The notes: a model not told the origin generated them from the sequence alone. A stretch of DNA of 64,000 nucleotides from Mesobacillus subterraneus (GCF_020524355.2 NZ_CP129019.1:1674001-1738000); one strand, 5' to 3'; positions 31,650-40,445 are shown, numbered from the stretch's first letter. Numbers and translations are program-made.

Positions 31650-31981
31650 AAATTCTCCCGAAAAAAGTTTTGGACTATTTTAATTAATTGGGTTGAAGTG
31701 TTCACATTCATTCAATCCTCCAATGACTTAGATAGCCTATTATTATTATTATATTAGCAATGATGGAGAGGAATCAAAGATTAAACCAAATGAATGGGAC
31801 AACAGGAGTTAGCAATCTGCCGCAAACCAACAAATGAAAGATGATGAAAGACAATTTAAATATGAAGTCCCAAAAATTGGGCAGCCGATCAGATCTCAAA
31901 TAAGTTTTTTTAACGTGTAACTTCTTCATTTAAGGGGAAAAGTATTTTACTTTGTTAAATTAGGGGGCACTGGAAAAAGTA
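31650..31981. other. Divergent intergenic region, corA and ZIP
   Basis: A+T-rich spacer between two divergent metal-transporter genes. No gene and no clear metal-responsive operator or riboswitch was found. Confidence 0.4.
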
Positions 31982-32713
31982 ATGGCAGAAGCTTTTTTAG
32001 GAATTGTCATCTCTGCGATGGCAACAGGTTTGGGAGCAATTCCGGTTTTATTTCTAAATAATGTCTCACCCAGATTGAAGTCTTTGCTTCTTGGTTATGC
32101 TTCAGGAATCATGATGGCTGCTACAACCTTCAGCTTAATACCAGAGGCTTTGAATTCATCAAATATCTGGGTCCTATCTATCGGAATGTTATTAGGGACT
32201 TTTGTGTTGAATTTCATTCATTCGAAGACTGAAGACCTCGACACAAGGGACTTTAAATTTTTTTCAGGTGTAGATCGAAAATCATTCGTCATCATTACAG
32301 CTATTACTCTTCATAATCTGCCAGAGGGTCTTTCAGTCGGTGTTAGTTATGGTTCTGGTGAGGATAACCTTGGAGCTATCATTGCCTTTGCAATCGGCCT
32401 GCAAAATGCGCCAGAAGGATTTCTCGTGGGCCTTTATTTAATTCATCAAAAAATGACGAAAGTGAAGGCATTTATGATCGCTGCCTTTACAGGGGCTGTA
32501 GAAATTTTAACGGCTGCAATTGGATATTTTCTCGCTGCCGAAGTAGCAGGTCTTGTACCATATGGATTGAGTTTTGCAGCAGGTGCGATGCTCTTTGTCA
32601 TCTATAAAGAATTGATACCAGAAAGCCAGGAGGATCATCAAGTCAAATTTCCGACCTACTCCTTTATACTCGGCTTGATTTCTATGCTGTATCTTACTAT
32701 TAATTTCGCTTAA
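31982..32713 (+). CDS. ZIP-family metal transporter
   Basis: 243 residues, about eight helices, with the ZIP metal-site motifs 'HNLPEGLSVGVSYG' (TM4) and 'QNAPEGFLVGLYL' (TM5). In TM5 Gln replaces the usual His at the first position. It imports Zn2+ or other divalent cations. Divergent from corA. A weak AAAAAAAGC...GCTTTTT hairpin follows the stop. Confidence 0.9.
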   Translation: MAEAFLGIVISAMATGLGAIPVLFLNNVSPRLKSLLLGYASGIMMAATTFSLIPEALNSSNIWVLSIGMLLGTFVLNFIHSKTEDLDTRDFKFFSGVDRKSFVIITAITLHNLPEGLSVGVSYGSGEDNLGAIIAFAIGLQNAPEGFLVGLYLIHQKMTKVKAFMIAAFTGAVEILTAAIGYFLAAEVAGLVPYGLSFAAGAMLFVIYKELIPESQEDHQVKFPTYSFILGLISMLYLTINFA

Positions 32714-32847
32714 AAAAAAGCCGGGCATGTTAGCTTTTTCCTTTTCCATCATTCAGGCTTCTATTGATGGGAATATATCTAATAGTATTGGGTAAAGACA
32801 AAGAGAGTCTGGTATTCTAATGGTATACATATTTAGGAGGGATCAGT

Positions 32848-33081
32848 ATGGGAGAATGCAATATCGACCACAGCCAAAAGGATGTTCAGGAGAAATATCA
32901 ATCACAAAAAGAATTTCTTCCCCAGGACATTCATCCATTATTCAACCATTTTTTTGAGAAAGAACATACACAGGACATTTGGAATGAAGTATTTCACTTG
33001 CTTAAGAAGTATGATCTTGTGACAGAGGAAGAAAGAAGCGAACGTAACAATAAATTGAAATTAGTTTTAAAGAACGTATAA
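32848..33081 (+). CDS. Small soluble protein (77 aa), unknown
   Basis: Starts MGECNIDHSQKD; charged, helical, with 'HPLFNHFFEKEHTQDIWNEV' in the centre and a basic C-terminus. AGGAGGG lies 7 nt before the ATG and a terminator follows, so it is a complete unit. No signal peptide or membrane segment. Family not recognised. Confidence 0.7.
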   Translation: MGECNIDHSQKDVQEKYQSQKEFLPQDIHPLFNHFFEKEHTQDIWNEVFHLLKKYDLVTEEERSERNNKLKLVLKNV

Positions 33082-33131
33082 TAAATATATTCATCGACAG
33101 CGAAATTGTTTTAATTTCCTTGACTAGTTGT

Positions 33132-33158
33132 AAAGGGGCTATGTGCTCCTTTTTTTTA
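33132..33158 (+). terminator. Terminator of the 77-aa gene
   Basis: AAAGGGGC (33132-33139), 5-nt loop, GCTCCTTT (33145-33152) with one G-U pair, then a T run. Confidence 0.7.
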
Positions 33159-33306
33159 TTGGAATACGGTAAGTTTCTTTATTTGAGCCAACCTACAAGA
33201 AATGAGATCAAAGTGGACCTTCGATTAACCTGTTATTTCCAGGAGATTCATAGTTTATATTTAAAAAAATCTTATTGCCAGCAAATAACAGAAGGAGTAA
33301 AATTAG

Positions 33307-34611
33307 GTGGATATTTCGATATCCCAAATAAATTCGAATGATTTGAAAGAAGATGAATATATGGAAAGCCCTTCACAAATAACAATGAGGAATGAAAAAA
33401 ATAGCATAATAAATGGTGTCGCATCTACCATTGTTATGAGTATGAGCAATAACTACTTCGCATTATTTGCAATAGGTGTTCTCGGTGCTACGAATTATCA
33501 AGTTGGGTTAATTAGTTCACTTCCTCAAATAATAGGTATGTTCGCAATGATTATTGCTACCGTGATCATGAGCAGGCTACAGGAAAAAAAGAGGTTTACT
33601 GGACTATCGATTTTATTCACACGTTTATTTTTGCTGGGGATGTTTATGGTCATTTATCTGCCTGAAGAATACAGGGCCTGGACATTTGTATTATTGATTG
33701 GTCTAATGAATCTTCCTGGATCATTCGCAATGCTTAGCTGGCAGTCATTTATCGGAGACCTTATTTCTGACAGCCGCAGAAGCGGCTTTTTTAGTGAAAG
33801 GAACAGAATCCTGACCATTGCTGGTATGATTACGACATTGCTGATTGGAATAGGGCTACAATGGTTTGACAAATCAGATCCGCTTCCATATCAAATTCTC
33901 TTCATTTTAGCATTTTTATTTGGGATTGCTGAAGTGGTCTATTTAAATAGACATATAGAACCGAAAAAAGAAACCGCACCAGACAGGAAGCGTTTTAATT
34001 TTGGATGGGATGCTTATAAACATAAACCGTTCATTTATTTCTTGATATGTGGATTATTTTTCAACTTTGCCTGGCAGTTAGCCTGACCTCTGTTCAATAT
34101 TTACAATATCAGGGTCGCTCATATGACTGGTTTCTGGATCAGCATCATAACTGTGGCGAACCAAGTGGGTCAGATCATTAGCTTCAAGTGGTGGGGAAGG
34201 ATGGCTGATAAGCACAGCAATGGCAAGATGCTGGCAGTTACTGCAGTCGGGATGGCATCAGCGCCATTCCTAACCATCCTTTCAAAAAATATGTATTACC
34301 TTACCTTCGTCAACTTTACCTCCGTCCTTTTTGTTTCCGGGACCGTTCTTTTGTTATTTAACCAGCTTCTTGAAGTGACCAGGGAGGAGAACCGTGGTAG
34401 TTTTATCGCACAATATAACATCCTTTTAGCGATTATAGGCTTTATCGCACCACAGGTTGGTGTGTATTTGCTTCAGTTAAGTTCTATTGATGCAGCTATG
34501 AATTTCGCGGCTGTGTTACGATTGTTATCAGGCGCTGTGTTTTTACTATTCTATTTTTATATGAAAAAAAGGTACCTTAACAGTAACAATGTAGCAATCC
34601 AAAGACCATAA
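33307..34611 (+). pseudogene. MFS transporter interrupted by an in-frame stop
   Basis: A 434-codon frame with about 12 membrane segments, split by TGA at 34084-34086 (codon 260). The flanking sequence 'FFNFAWQLA' / 'PLFNIYNIRVAHMTGFW' continues in the same frame, and Trp (TGG) is expected at the stop, so a single G-to-A change explains it. The two halves are otherwise well preserved. The GTG start at 33307 has AGAAGGAG upstream. Natural readthrough of TGA is possible but unlikely. Substrate unknown. Confidence 0.88.
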
Positions 34612-34781
34612 ATGATTACATGCAGGTATAAGTAATGTGAAATATGTATAACATTAAGGTTGAAAGTAAAAGCAAAAATGAAAAATCTGGAACACCTCAA
34701 GAAAAATATTGATTTGCTGGAAAGAGAAGTGAATTAAGATTTGCTGCAGCAGTCAATTCATACAGGTTAACAGAAACAGAT

Positions 34782-34812
34782 ATTCCCGGCCAACTGAGGC
34801 TGGGAATTTTTA
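34782..34812 (+). terminator. Terminator after the MFS pseudogene
   Basis: ATTCCCGGCC (34782-34791) and GGCTGGGAAT (34798-34807), one G-U pair, followed by TTTTTA. It lies 170 bp after the MFS stop. Confidence 0.75.
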
Positions 34813-34884
34813 TAGGTAAATCTTATAAAGGAATTAACAGGACCATTAACGAATAAACTCTACTAATATGGATAGACAGGTTGT

Positions 34885-35463
34885 GTGGCGATGACTATAT
34901 TTAGTTATTTTGTAATTTCATATTTTCTGGGCACCTTGATGGCTGGCTATATCGTTGTCAAATTCCTCGGGAAAAAGGATATAAGAGTTGAGGGAAGCGG
35001 CAATGTAGGGGCGAGGAATGCCGGCCGTGTCCATGGAAAATTATCATTCATTTTGACTTTTCTTGGAGATGCTTTAAAAGGAGTAATTGTAATCCTTATT
35101 GGTGAATATTTGGAACTTTCACCTGAATTCATATTGATTGGATTGGGATTTGCTATAGTTGACCATGTTAAGCCAATTACTTTGAGGTTTAAAGGAGGAA
35201 TGGGCATCTCTACTTTTATCGGAGGGATGCTCGCCTTTGAACCTCTAACTGCTATTGTCATCGTTTCGGGTTTCCTTTTGCTTTATCCCTTTTTGAAAAG
35301 TTTTACATTTGCTGGTCTAGGTTCATTTGTTTTAATTCCTCTAAGCTTTTATTTCTTTGGAGTTCAGCATCTTGTCAACGTTATTACCGGTATACTTGTA
35401 ATGATGATAATATTCATTCACCGTGAGGATATTTCTGTAAGATTAGGCAAAAAAGGAAAATAA
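34885..35463 (+). CDS. PlsY-like glycerol-3-phosphate acyltransferase paralogue
   Basis: 192 residues (possibly starting at ATG 34891), about five helices, with PlsY motif 1 'VEGSGNVGARNAGRVHG', motif 2 'LRFKGGMGISTFIGG' and a C-terminal 'IFIHREDISVRL'. PlsY uses acyl-phosphate to acylate glycerol-3-phosphate in phospholipid synthesis. Motif 1 reads NVGARNAGR where housekeeping PlsY has N-x-G-x-T-N-x-x-R, so this is probably a divergent paralogue. The ribosome site is weak. Confidence 0.82.
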   Translation: MAMTIFSYFVISYFLGTLMAGYIVVKFLGKKDIRVEGSGNVGARNAGRVHGKLSFILTFLGDALKGVIVILIGEYLELSPEFILIGLGFAIVDHVKPITLRFKGGMGISTFIGGMLAFEPLTAIVIVSGFLLLYPFLKSFTFAGLGSFVLIPLSFYFFGVQHLVNVITGILVMMIIFIHREDISVRLGKKGK

Positions 35464-35546
35464 AAAGGGCGGCACAATTCAGACAACCAATTCCTTCTGC
35501 TGAATATATTATTAATAGAACAGAAGTAGTGGAAGGAATGATGTAA

Positions 35547-35814
35547 TTGTTTAACTGGGGTGTTAGGTTTAGAAATAAATCCTGGGTTATTGCTTTCATT
35601 TCACAATTAATGATAGTAGCCCAAATTGTCCTGGAAGGGATGAATAGATTAGGGGTGGATCACTTTCAGATTAACAGAGGACTTGCAGAATGAGGTTTTG
35701 GTGTTAGTAAATGGAATTTTCATGATTCTTGCCATGCTTGGGATTATACAAGATCCAACGACTAAAGGATACAGAGACAGTAAAAGGGCAATGGAATACA
35801 AAAACCCAAACTAA
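35547..35814 (+). pseudogene. Phi-LC3-family holin, frameshifted orphan
   Basis: The first frame gives 'FNWGVRFRNKSWVIAFISQL' then 'QIVLEGMNRLGVDHFQI'. After a +1 shift near 35673 the frame gives 'TEDLQNEVLVLVNGIFMILA', 'MLGIIQDPTTKGYRDSKRAM' and 'EYKNPN', then TAA at 35812-35814. The paired helices and the 'DPTTKGxxDSxRA' ending are diagnostic of phi-LC3-type phage holins. One A in the AA at 35673-35674 appears to be inserted. TTG start with GGAAGGA 9 nt upstream; reconstructed length 88 aa. No endolysin or phage gene is nearby. Confidence 0.8.
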
Positions 35815-35894
35815 AGAAGTTTATGTTTATCATTCACACATTTTGAGGTAAAGAAATGAATAGGATAATGTATCCATTCGAAAGGAGCCTGAAT

Positions 35895-36080
35895 ATGTGG
35901 ACCTGGATTTGGCTCTTGCTGCTGCCAATCATTGTTTTGTTGTTGATAGAAGAAGGAAGCCAATTGATTTGGCGCAGGTATTTAACGAACCCACAAGAAG
36001 GTCATGATACGATTTTAGTACGTACTCTTAACAGTATAAAAAAAATTCAGCAGAAATACCGCAAGGATCCTTCACATTAA
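35895..36080 (+). CDS. Small single-span membrane protein (61 aa)
   Basis: Starts MWTWIWLLLLPIIVLLLIEE, a membrane anchor, followed by a basic cytosolic tail ending KKIQQKYRKDPSH. The ATG at 35895 with AAAGGAG 8 nt upstream is preferred; an in-frame ATG at 35856 with a GAGGT site would add 13 residues. The stop lies in the terminator stem. Family not recognised. Confidence 0.65.
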   Translation: MWTWIWLLLLPIIVLLLIEEGSQLIWRRYLTNPQEGHDTILVRTLNSIKKIQQKYRKDPSH

Positions 36081-36098
36081 CGTGAGGGATTCTTTTTT
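36067..36098 (+). terminator. Terminator of the 61-aa gene
   Basis: ATCCTTCAC (36067-36075) and GTGAGGGAT (36082-36090), one G-U pair, then TCTTTTTTT. Confidence 0.85.
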
Positions 36099-36193
36099 TA
36101 ACATAATAAATCCCCCTCTAGATTGAAAAAACTGCTCAGTTAAATTATGATATAGATATTCAGAAAATTTAGAAATGTAGAAGGGATGATTCG

Positions 36194-37192
36194 ATGAGTA
36201 AAGTGGTTCCAAAAAGCTGGTGGGATCAGCTATCTGTTCCTGCAATTGCAGCCCCGATGTTCCTAGTCTCAGGTCCTGATTTGGTAAGTTCCTGCTGCAA
36301 AAATGGAGTGATTGGATCATTTCCAGCTCCAAATGCCCGACCAATTGAAGTTCTGGATGAATGGATGGGCAGGTTGAATGACGAATTAGAAGAAGCAAAA
36401 ATCAAAGAACCAGAAAGAAAAATTGCACCCTGGGCTATGAATATGGTGGTACATAGTACTTACAGCAGACTTGAAGAAGAGCTTACCTTAATAAAAAAGC
36501 ATCAACCTCAGCTTGTTATCACGTCACTGGGGAGTCCTAAGAAAGTGGTAGACATTGTCCATGAATATGGAGGCCTTGTATTTTCAGATGTCAGTGATGT
36601 GAAGTTCGCTAAGAAAGCTGCAGAGACAGGAGTAGATGACCTTATTTTAGTCGCTAACGGGGCAGGGGGCTATGCGGGTGAACTGAATAGCTTTGCTTTT
36701 GTAGACTCTGTACGAACTTTTTGGGATGGAATCATTGTTCTGGCAGGATCCATTACGACCGGAAAAGCTGTACTTGCTGCACAGGCTGCAGGAGCAGATC
36801 TTGCTTACATGGGGACAAGATTTATTGTGGCAAAGGAAAGTATGGCGAATGATGAGTACCGACAAATGGTAGTGGATGCAACCCAAGAAGATCTTATTCT
36901 CACCGACGCTTTTTCTGGTGTAAAAGCGAATATGCTAAAGCCAAGTATTATAAGGGCAGGACTGGATCCTGAAACCCTCAAGAAGAAAGAAAATGTTAAT
37001 TTCGATTCAATGCAAAGAGAGACGAAGGCCAAGGCTTGGAAAGATATTTGGTCAGCGGGGCAGGGAGTTGGCGCTATTAATAACATTCAATCCGCATCGG
37101 AGATTATTAGCCAATTAGAAGCAGAATACAATGAAGCTTTAAGTAATTTGAATGAGAAAGCAAGCAAACTCAAAACTTTTATTATGGAATAA
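36194..37192 (+). CDS. Nitronate monooxygenase / FabK-like flavoprotein
   Basis: 332 residues, TIM-barrel FMN enzyme of the 2-nitropropane dioxygenase family. 'VPAIAAPMFLVSGPDLVSSCC' near the start holds the FMN-site proline and methionine, followed by 'NGAGGYAGELNSF' and 'GSITTGKAVLAAQAAGADLAY' (phosphate-binding loop). It oxidises alkyl nitronates such as propionate-3-nitronate or, if FabK-like, reduces enoyl-ACP; nitronate oxidation seems likelier because no fatty-acid gene is adjacent. Single gene. Confidence 0.88.
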   Translation: MSKVVPKSWWDQLSVPAIAAPMFLVSGPDLVSSCCKNGVIGSFPAPNARPIEVLDEWMGRLNDELEEAKIKEPERKIAPWAMNMVVHSTYSRLEEELTLIKKHQPQLVITSLGSPKKVVDIVHEYGGLVFSDVSDVKFAKKAAETGVDDLILVANGAGGYAGELNSFAFVDSVRTFWDGIIVLAGSITTGKAVLAAQAAGADLAYMGTRFIVAKESMANDEYRQMVVDATQEDLILTDAFSGVKANMLKPSIIRAGLDPETLKKKENVNFDSMQRETKAKAWKDIWSAGQGVGAINNIQSASEIISQLEAEYNEALSNLNEKASKLKTFIME

Positions 37193-37196
37193 TATC

Positions 37197-37233
37197 AAAC
37201 TCACCGATCATGCAAGTGTTCGGTGAGTTTTTT
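37197..37233 (+). terminator. Terminator of the nitronate-monooxygenase-like gene
   Basis: AAACTCACCGA (37197-37207) and TCGGTGAGTTT (37220-37230), followed by TTT. Confidence 0.9.
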
Positions 37234-37457
37234 AAAATGAAATAGTGGAGGGTCTTTTGAGAACTTCCACAATAAAAAACCAAATTAGGGAAATACAGGG
37301 ATATTTAATTCGCAATCGTTATATATATAATTGGACGTGATTGAATCATAAAATAGTTTAATCGATTAATGGATAGAAGTATGTTAATATAAAGGGTATA
37401 CTTTGAATACGTGAATTCATTGTTTGTTTCCCTTGAATTCCGAAGGAGACTGATACA

Positions 37458-38027
37458 ATGCACAAAAAAATCCATGACTTGATCTCTACTGTTAAGGAAA
37501 ATGGTGCCCATATTTTTTACTCATTTGAAAATGAAGAGAAATATGTTGATAACCTTATAGTTTATGTTACAGCGGCACTTGGAATTGGCAACCACGTGAT
37601 GATCATTGAAAATGATCGGGTTTTGCCTGAACTCCAGAAGAGAATCAAAGCTGAGTTTGATGAGGAACAACAGGAAATGATTCACACAATCAATAATTAT
37701 GATTTCTACTGCTATAGGGGTAACTTTAATAAGGATACAATTCTTAGTTACTTAGATAACATGCTTTCACCTTTTTTGAAAAATAACATTCCTATTCAGA
37801 CTTGGGCTCACGTTGAATGGAGAGATCAAGAGGAAATTTATCAGAATATTGGTGACTATGAAAAAGAAGCAAACGTAATGCTTCAGGCGACAAATTTAAT
37901 CACCATTTGTGGTTATGATGCTAATAGGGTACCTGAATCTTTTAAAGAGATTTTGATGGATTCCCATGATTATTATATGACAGACGATACCATTGATTTG
38001 ATAGATCGAAAAAGCGGTAAAAAATAA
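37458..38027 (+). CDS. MEDS-domain protein
   Basis: 189 residues, a single MEDS (DcmR-type sensory) domain: 'HIFYSFENEEKYVDNLIVYV', 'GIGNHVMIIENDR' and the C-terminal 'ITICGYDANRVPESF' pattern. MEDS domains occur alone or fused to HTH or kinase domains, and are thought to bind a small ligand or mediate signalling. No effector domain is attached. AAGGAG precedes the ATG, with its own terminator after. Function unknown. Confidence 0.82.
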   Translation: MHKKIHDLISTVKENGAHIFYSFENEEKYVDNLIVYVTAALGIGNHVMIIENDRVLPELQKRIKAEFDEEQQEMIHTINNYDFYCYRGNFNKDTILSYLDNMLSPFLKNNIPIQTWAHVEWRDQEEIYQNIGDYEKEANVMLQATNLITICGYDANRVPESFKEILMDSHDYYMTDDTIDLIDRKSGKK

Positions 38028-38032
38028 TAAGT

Positions 38033-38059
38033 AACCTGCCGATAATGGGCAGGTTTTTT
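38033..38059 (+). terminator. Terminator of the MEDS gene
   Basis: AACCTGCC (38033-38040), loop, GGCAGGTT (38048-38055), then TTTT. Confidence 0.85.
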
Positions 38060-38087
38060 CGTTGTTAAGGAAAGATAAAATTACTTA

Positions 38088-38196
38088 ATCCAGATCGAGC
38101 GCCTAGCCCTTGTGCTGTATCGGAGTTGGGCAGTCGTCACCGCTTTTCGAATGGTCTAGCTGCGGGGCTGAACGAGACGCTTGCGCTTTTTTTCTT
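38088..38196 (+). repeat. Dispersed GC-rich repeat, short copy D
   Basis: ATCCAGATCGAGCGCCTAGCC, in register with the 5' end of the family, is joined to CGGAGTTGGGCAGTCG and to GGCTGAACGAGACGCTTGCG with a T run. The central GAAGTC dyad is missing. Confidence 0.75.
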
Positions 38197-39171
38197 CTAT
38201 ACAGAATGTCGTTCAATCAATTTAAAGGGCAGGGCGATCTTTTCTGCATAGGTACTATCGCAAGACCGCTTATAAAAAGAGTTAAAAGCATATGCACCTA
38301 ATTGTTTAGTAGGTATGTCAATTGTTGTGATTCTCATTATTTCAGATATAGGATGGTTATCAAAGCTCAATATGGCTACATTTTCAGGCACAGCAAGTCC
38401 TTGTTTGGCAATTTCGGTGATCATTCCGGCTGCCACTTGATCATTTCCCACTAGAAAGGCTGTGGGCTTCTCATTCATTTGTAAATACTGATTCACCACT
38501 CTTTTTCCATCCTGGATCATTAAACAATTGCCAAGAATCCAATCCTCTTGTACCTTCTGGCCAATCATATCCATCTTTTCCTCGTAAGCCTTCTGGCGTT
38601 TTTGGCTATTTGTTCCTTCGAGTCTCCCAAGACAAATGGCAATCCGCTTATGACCATTTGAAATTAAATATTCCAACCCCAGATTGAATGCCGCAACATG
38701 TTCGATGGAAACAGATGGAAAATCATCTAGATCAGAGTCCTCGCATATCACAATCGGACCAGCACTTTTATACTTCAAAAGTAAATCAAACGGAATTGCA
38801 CGTGAAGCAAAAATAATCCCATCAATAAGATGACCACGTAATTGTTCTAACGCTTCGTACTCCTTATCTTGGTGATAACCTGTCTGGAAGAGAACCAGCT
38901 GAGTATTTTGCTTCATTGCTTCTTCAGCAATTCCTTCGAGGAGTTCTGAAAAATAAGGGTGATTGATCGTTGGCAGTACCACTCCGACCATATTTGTCTT
39001 ACCAAGGGATAAATGAACAGCATTAATATTAGGGCTGTAATCCAGATCTCTTATAGTTTTCAGAACTGCTTCCCGTTTATCTGCACTTACATATGGATGA
39101 TGATTCAACACCCGTGAGACAGTGGAAACCGACACTCCTGCCAATCGGGCAATTTCTCGGATATTAGCCAT
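38197..39171 (-). CDS. LacI-family transcriptional regulator
   Basis: 324 residues: N-terminal HTH 'IREIARLAGVSVSTVSRVLN' (4-23), hinge, then a periplasmic-binding-protein-like sensor domain ('VGVVLPTINHPYFSELLEGI', 'FLVGNDQVAAGM', 'ILSFDNHPISEIM'). Resembles DegA/CcpA-type sugar-responsive repressors. A 14-bp operator-like palindrome lies 30 bp upstream, toward a divergent small-protein gene, so it probably controls itself and that gene. Effector unknown. Confidence 0.92.
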   Translation of the reverse strand: MANIREIARLAGVSVSTVSRVLNHHPYVSADKREAVLKTIRDLDYSPNINAVHLSLGKTNMVGVVLPTINHPYFSELLEGIAEEAMKQNTQLVLFQTGYHQDKEYEALEQLRGHLIDGIIFASRAIPFDLLLKYKSAGPIVICEDSDLDDFPSVSIEHVAAFNLGLEYLISNGHKRIAICLGRLEGTNSQKRQKAYEEKMDMIGQKVQEDWILGNCLMIQDGKRVVNQYLQMNEKPTAFLVGNDQVAAGMITEIAKQGLAVPENVAILSFDNHPISEIMRITTIDIPTKQLGAYAFNSFYKRSCDSTYAEKIALPFKLIERHSV

Positions 39172-39195
39172 TTAAAAACCTCGCAAAGATTATTC

Positions 39196-39226
39196 TTGAC
39201 CTGAAACGCGTTCCATAAATTATTGT
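39196..39226 (+). promoter_or_regulatory. Promoter with LacI-type operator
   Basis: TTGACC (39196-39201) is followed at once by TGAAACGCGTTCCA (39202-39215), an imperfect palindrome with a CGCG centre typical of LacI-family operators, and a weak -10 (TATTGT, 39221-39226). The centre is out of phase with the CcpA cre consensus. Presumed site for the divergent LacI regulator. Confidence 0.55.
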
Positions 39227-39258
39227 TTAAGCAAACATATTTTAAAGGAGATGTCATT

Positions 39259-39384
39259 ATGGTTGAAGGAATTATTATGTTAGCAGGATTATGCTTATTT
39301 GAGATTATTTTAGCAAAAATCGCATTAGGAAAGGCGGAAATTGAAGAATTTAATTACGAGGAATTTTTTTATGGGAAAGATTGA
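39259..39384 (+). CDS. 41-aa membrane peptide divergent from the LacI regulator
   Basis: Starts MVEGIIMLAGLCLFEIILAK (one membrane span) and ends with an acidic/aromatic tail EEFNYEEFFYGKD. AAGGAG (39245-39250) is 8 nt upstream. It is the first gene after the operator-containing promoter, so it is the likeliest target of the repressor. Family not recognised; a regulatory or toxin-like membrane peptide is possible. Confidence 0.6.
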   Translation: MVEGIIMLAGLCLFEIILAKIALGKAEIEEFNYEEFFYGKD

Positions 39385-39572
39385 ATTGATAGAAGAAAAA
39401 GAACTCTAAAATTCCAGAAGGAAGTACTAAACTAATTGTAGAATTCAGCATCACTGGGAAAGGAAAGTGTTACAATAAAAGGAAGGTTGTAATCTGGAAA
39501 GCAAGAAAGAATTTGAAACTTTTTCCCGGGTCTTCCGTAAATATTTACGTCAATAAGAAAGAGGTGAAATAA

Positions 39573-40016
39573 ATGGGCAAAACTAAAAAGGTTATCGCAA
39601 GTATTTCTGCAACCGCTTTGATGATGGGGCTAACTGGCTGTAATAACAACCCTCAGGCCATTCCGGACCGGGATTGGGAACCGGATGTTTCTGGCGAGGA
39701 AGGACAGGATTGGAATTCTGAGCAGAGCCAGGATATCCCTCCAGTACCAGAAGGGACCGACTGTTCAGATTGGGAATGGGATAATGAAGATGGTGTCTGG
39801 GAATGTGATGATAACAATTCTCCATATTTTGGACATTACTTTTTTGCTGGTATGTTCTTTGCGAACCGATCACTACTCTATAAGAGCAATGACTATTCGA
39901 AGTACAAGAACAGTTCATCATTTAAAGGAGCAAGATTGGACAGCAATTATAAAAACACTTCGCCAAAGGGAAGTTCAGGATTCGGCAGCGGATCAAGAAG
40001 CACAACTGGCGGTTAA
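39573..40016 (+). CDS. Acidic/aromatic lipoprotein of the DUF350/K+-channel cassette
   Basis: 147 residues: lipoprotein signal with lipobox 'LTGC' (Cys23), then an acidic Trp/Asp-rich region ('DCSDWEWDNEDGVWECDD') and a Ser/Gly/Lys-rich low-complexity C-terminus ('GSSGFGSGSRSTTGG'). It resembles YjfM-type (DUF1190) lipoproteins found next to YjfL and YjfC in enterobacteria. First gene of five co-directional genes with gaps of 10-18 nt. Anchored on the outer face of the membrane; function unknown. Confidence 0.75.
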   Translation: MGKTKKVIASISATALMMGLTGCNNNPQAIPDRDWEPDVSGEEGQDWNSEQSQDIPPVPEGTDCSDWEWDNEDGVWECDDNNSPYFGHYFFAGMFFANRSLLYKSNDYSKYKNSSSFKGARLDSNYKNTSPKGSSGFGSGSRSTTGG

Positions 40017-40031
40017 GGGAGAGAAACAAAG

Positions 40032-40430
40032 ATGAATTTATATTTGAATTTTGCTGCTTATTTAGGACTTGGATTGCTTTTGCTAGCGGCAGGTGTTGGC
40101 TTGTTCGTGCTGGCTACTCCAAAAATTAAGGAGTTTGAACTGATTGGCAAGAGAAATATCACAGCTGCTCTTTCACTTGGCGGGAAAATGCTTGGACTTG
40201 CAATCGTTCTAGGGGCAGCAGCGGAATATTCGGTATCCCTTCTGGATATGGCTATTTGGGGCTCCATTGGGATATTCACACAAATCATTGTATTCTTTGT
40301 CGCTGAGGTAGCTACGGTCAGATATAGTCTTCAAAAAGCGATTGAAGAAGACAACCGTTCTGTGGGTGTCATTCTCTTCTCACTTTCTCTCGCTGTAGGC
40401 TGGATTGTTGCAAAAAGCCTTTCTTATTAG
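40032..40430 (+). CDS. DUF350 (YjfL-like) membrane protein
   Basis: 132 residues with four predicted helices and the DUF350 pattern 'KEFELIGKRNITAALSLGGKMLGLA' (spanning about 33-57). YjfL-type proteins usually sit with a YjfC-type ligase and a lipoprotein, as here. Integral membrane; role unknown. GAGAAACAAAG is a weak ribosome site; probably coupled to the upstream gene. Confidence 0.82.
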   Translation: MNLYLNFAAYLGLGLLLLAAGVGLFVLATPKIKEFELIGKRNITAALSLGGKMLGLAIVLGAAAEYSVSLLDMAIWGSIGIFTQIIVFFVAEVATVRYSLQKAIEEDNRSVGVILFSLSLAVGWIVAKSLSY

Positions 40431-40445
40431 GAGGAGAATGAATTC

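Noticed and set aside
31650..31981. Mg2+ riboswitch (M-box) or metal box between corA and the ZIP gene
   Set aside because: No conserved M-box core or Fur/Zur-type palindrome could be recognised.
34697..34755. Short Spo0E-like gene (MKNLEHLKKNIDLL...)
   Set aside because: Only 19 codons, no ribosome site, and the continuation in other frames does not show the Spo0E SxxxD motif.
37350..37425. SigB promoter before the MEDS gene (GTTTAA and GGGTAT words)
   Set aside because: The two words are about 32 bp apart, far more than the 12-15 bp needed.
39202..39215. CcpA catabolite (cre) site
   Set aside because: TGAAACGCGTTCCA has its centre one base out of phase with the cre consensus; it fits a LacI-family operator better.
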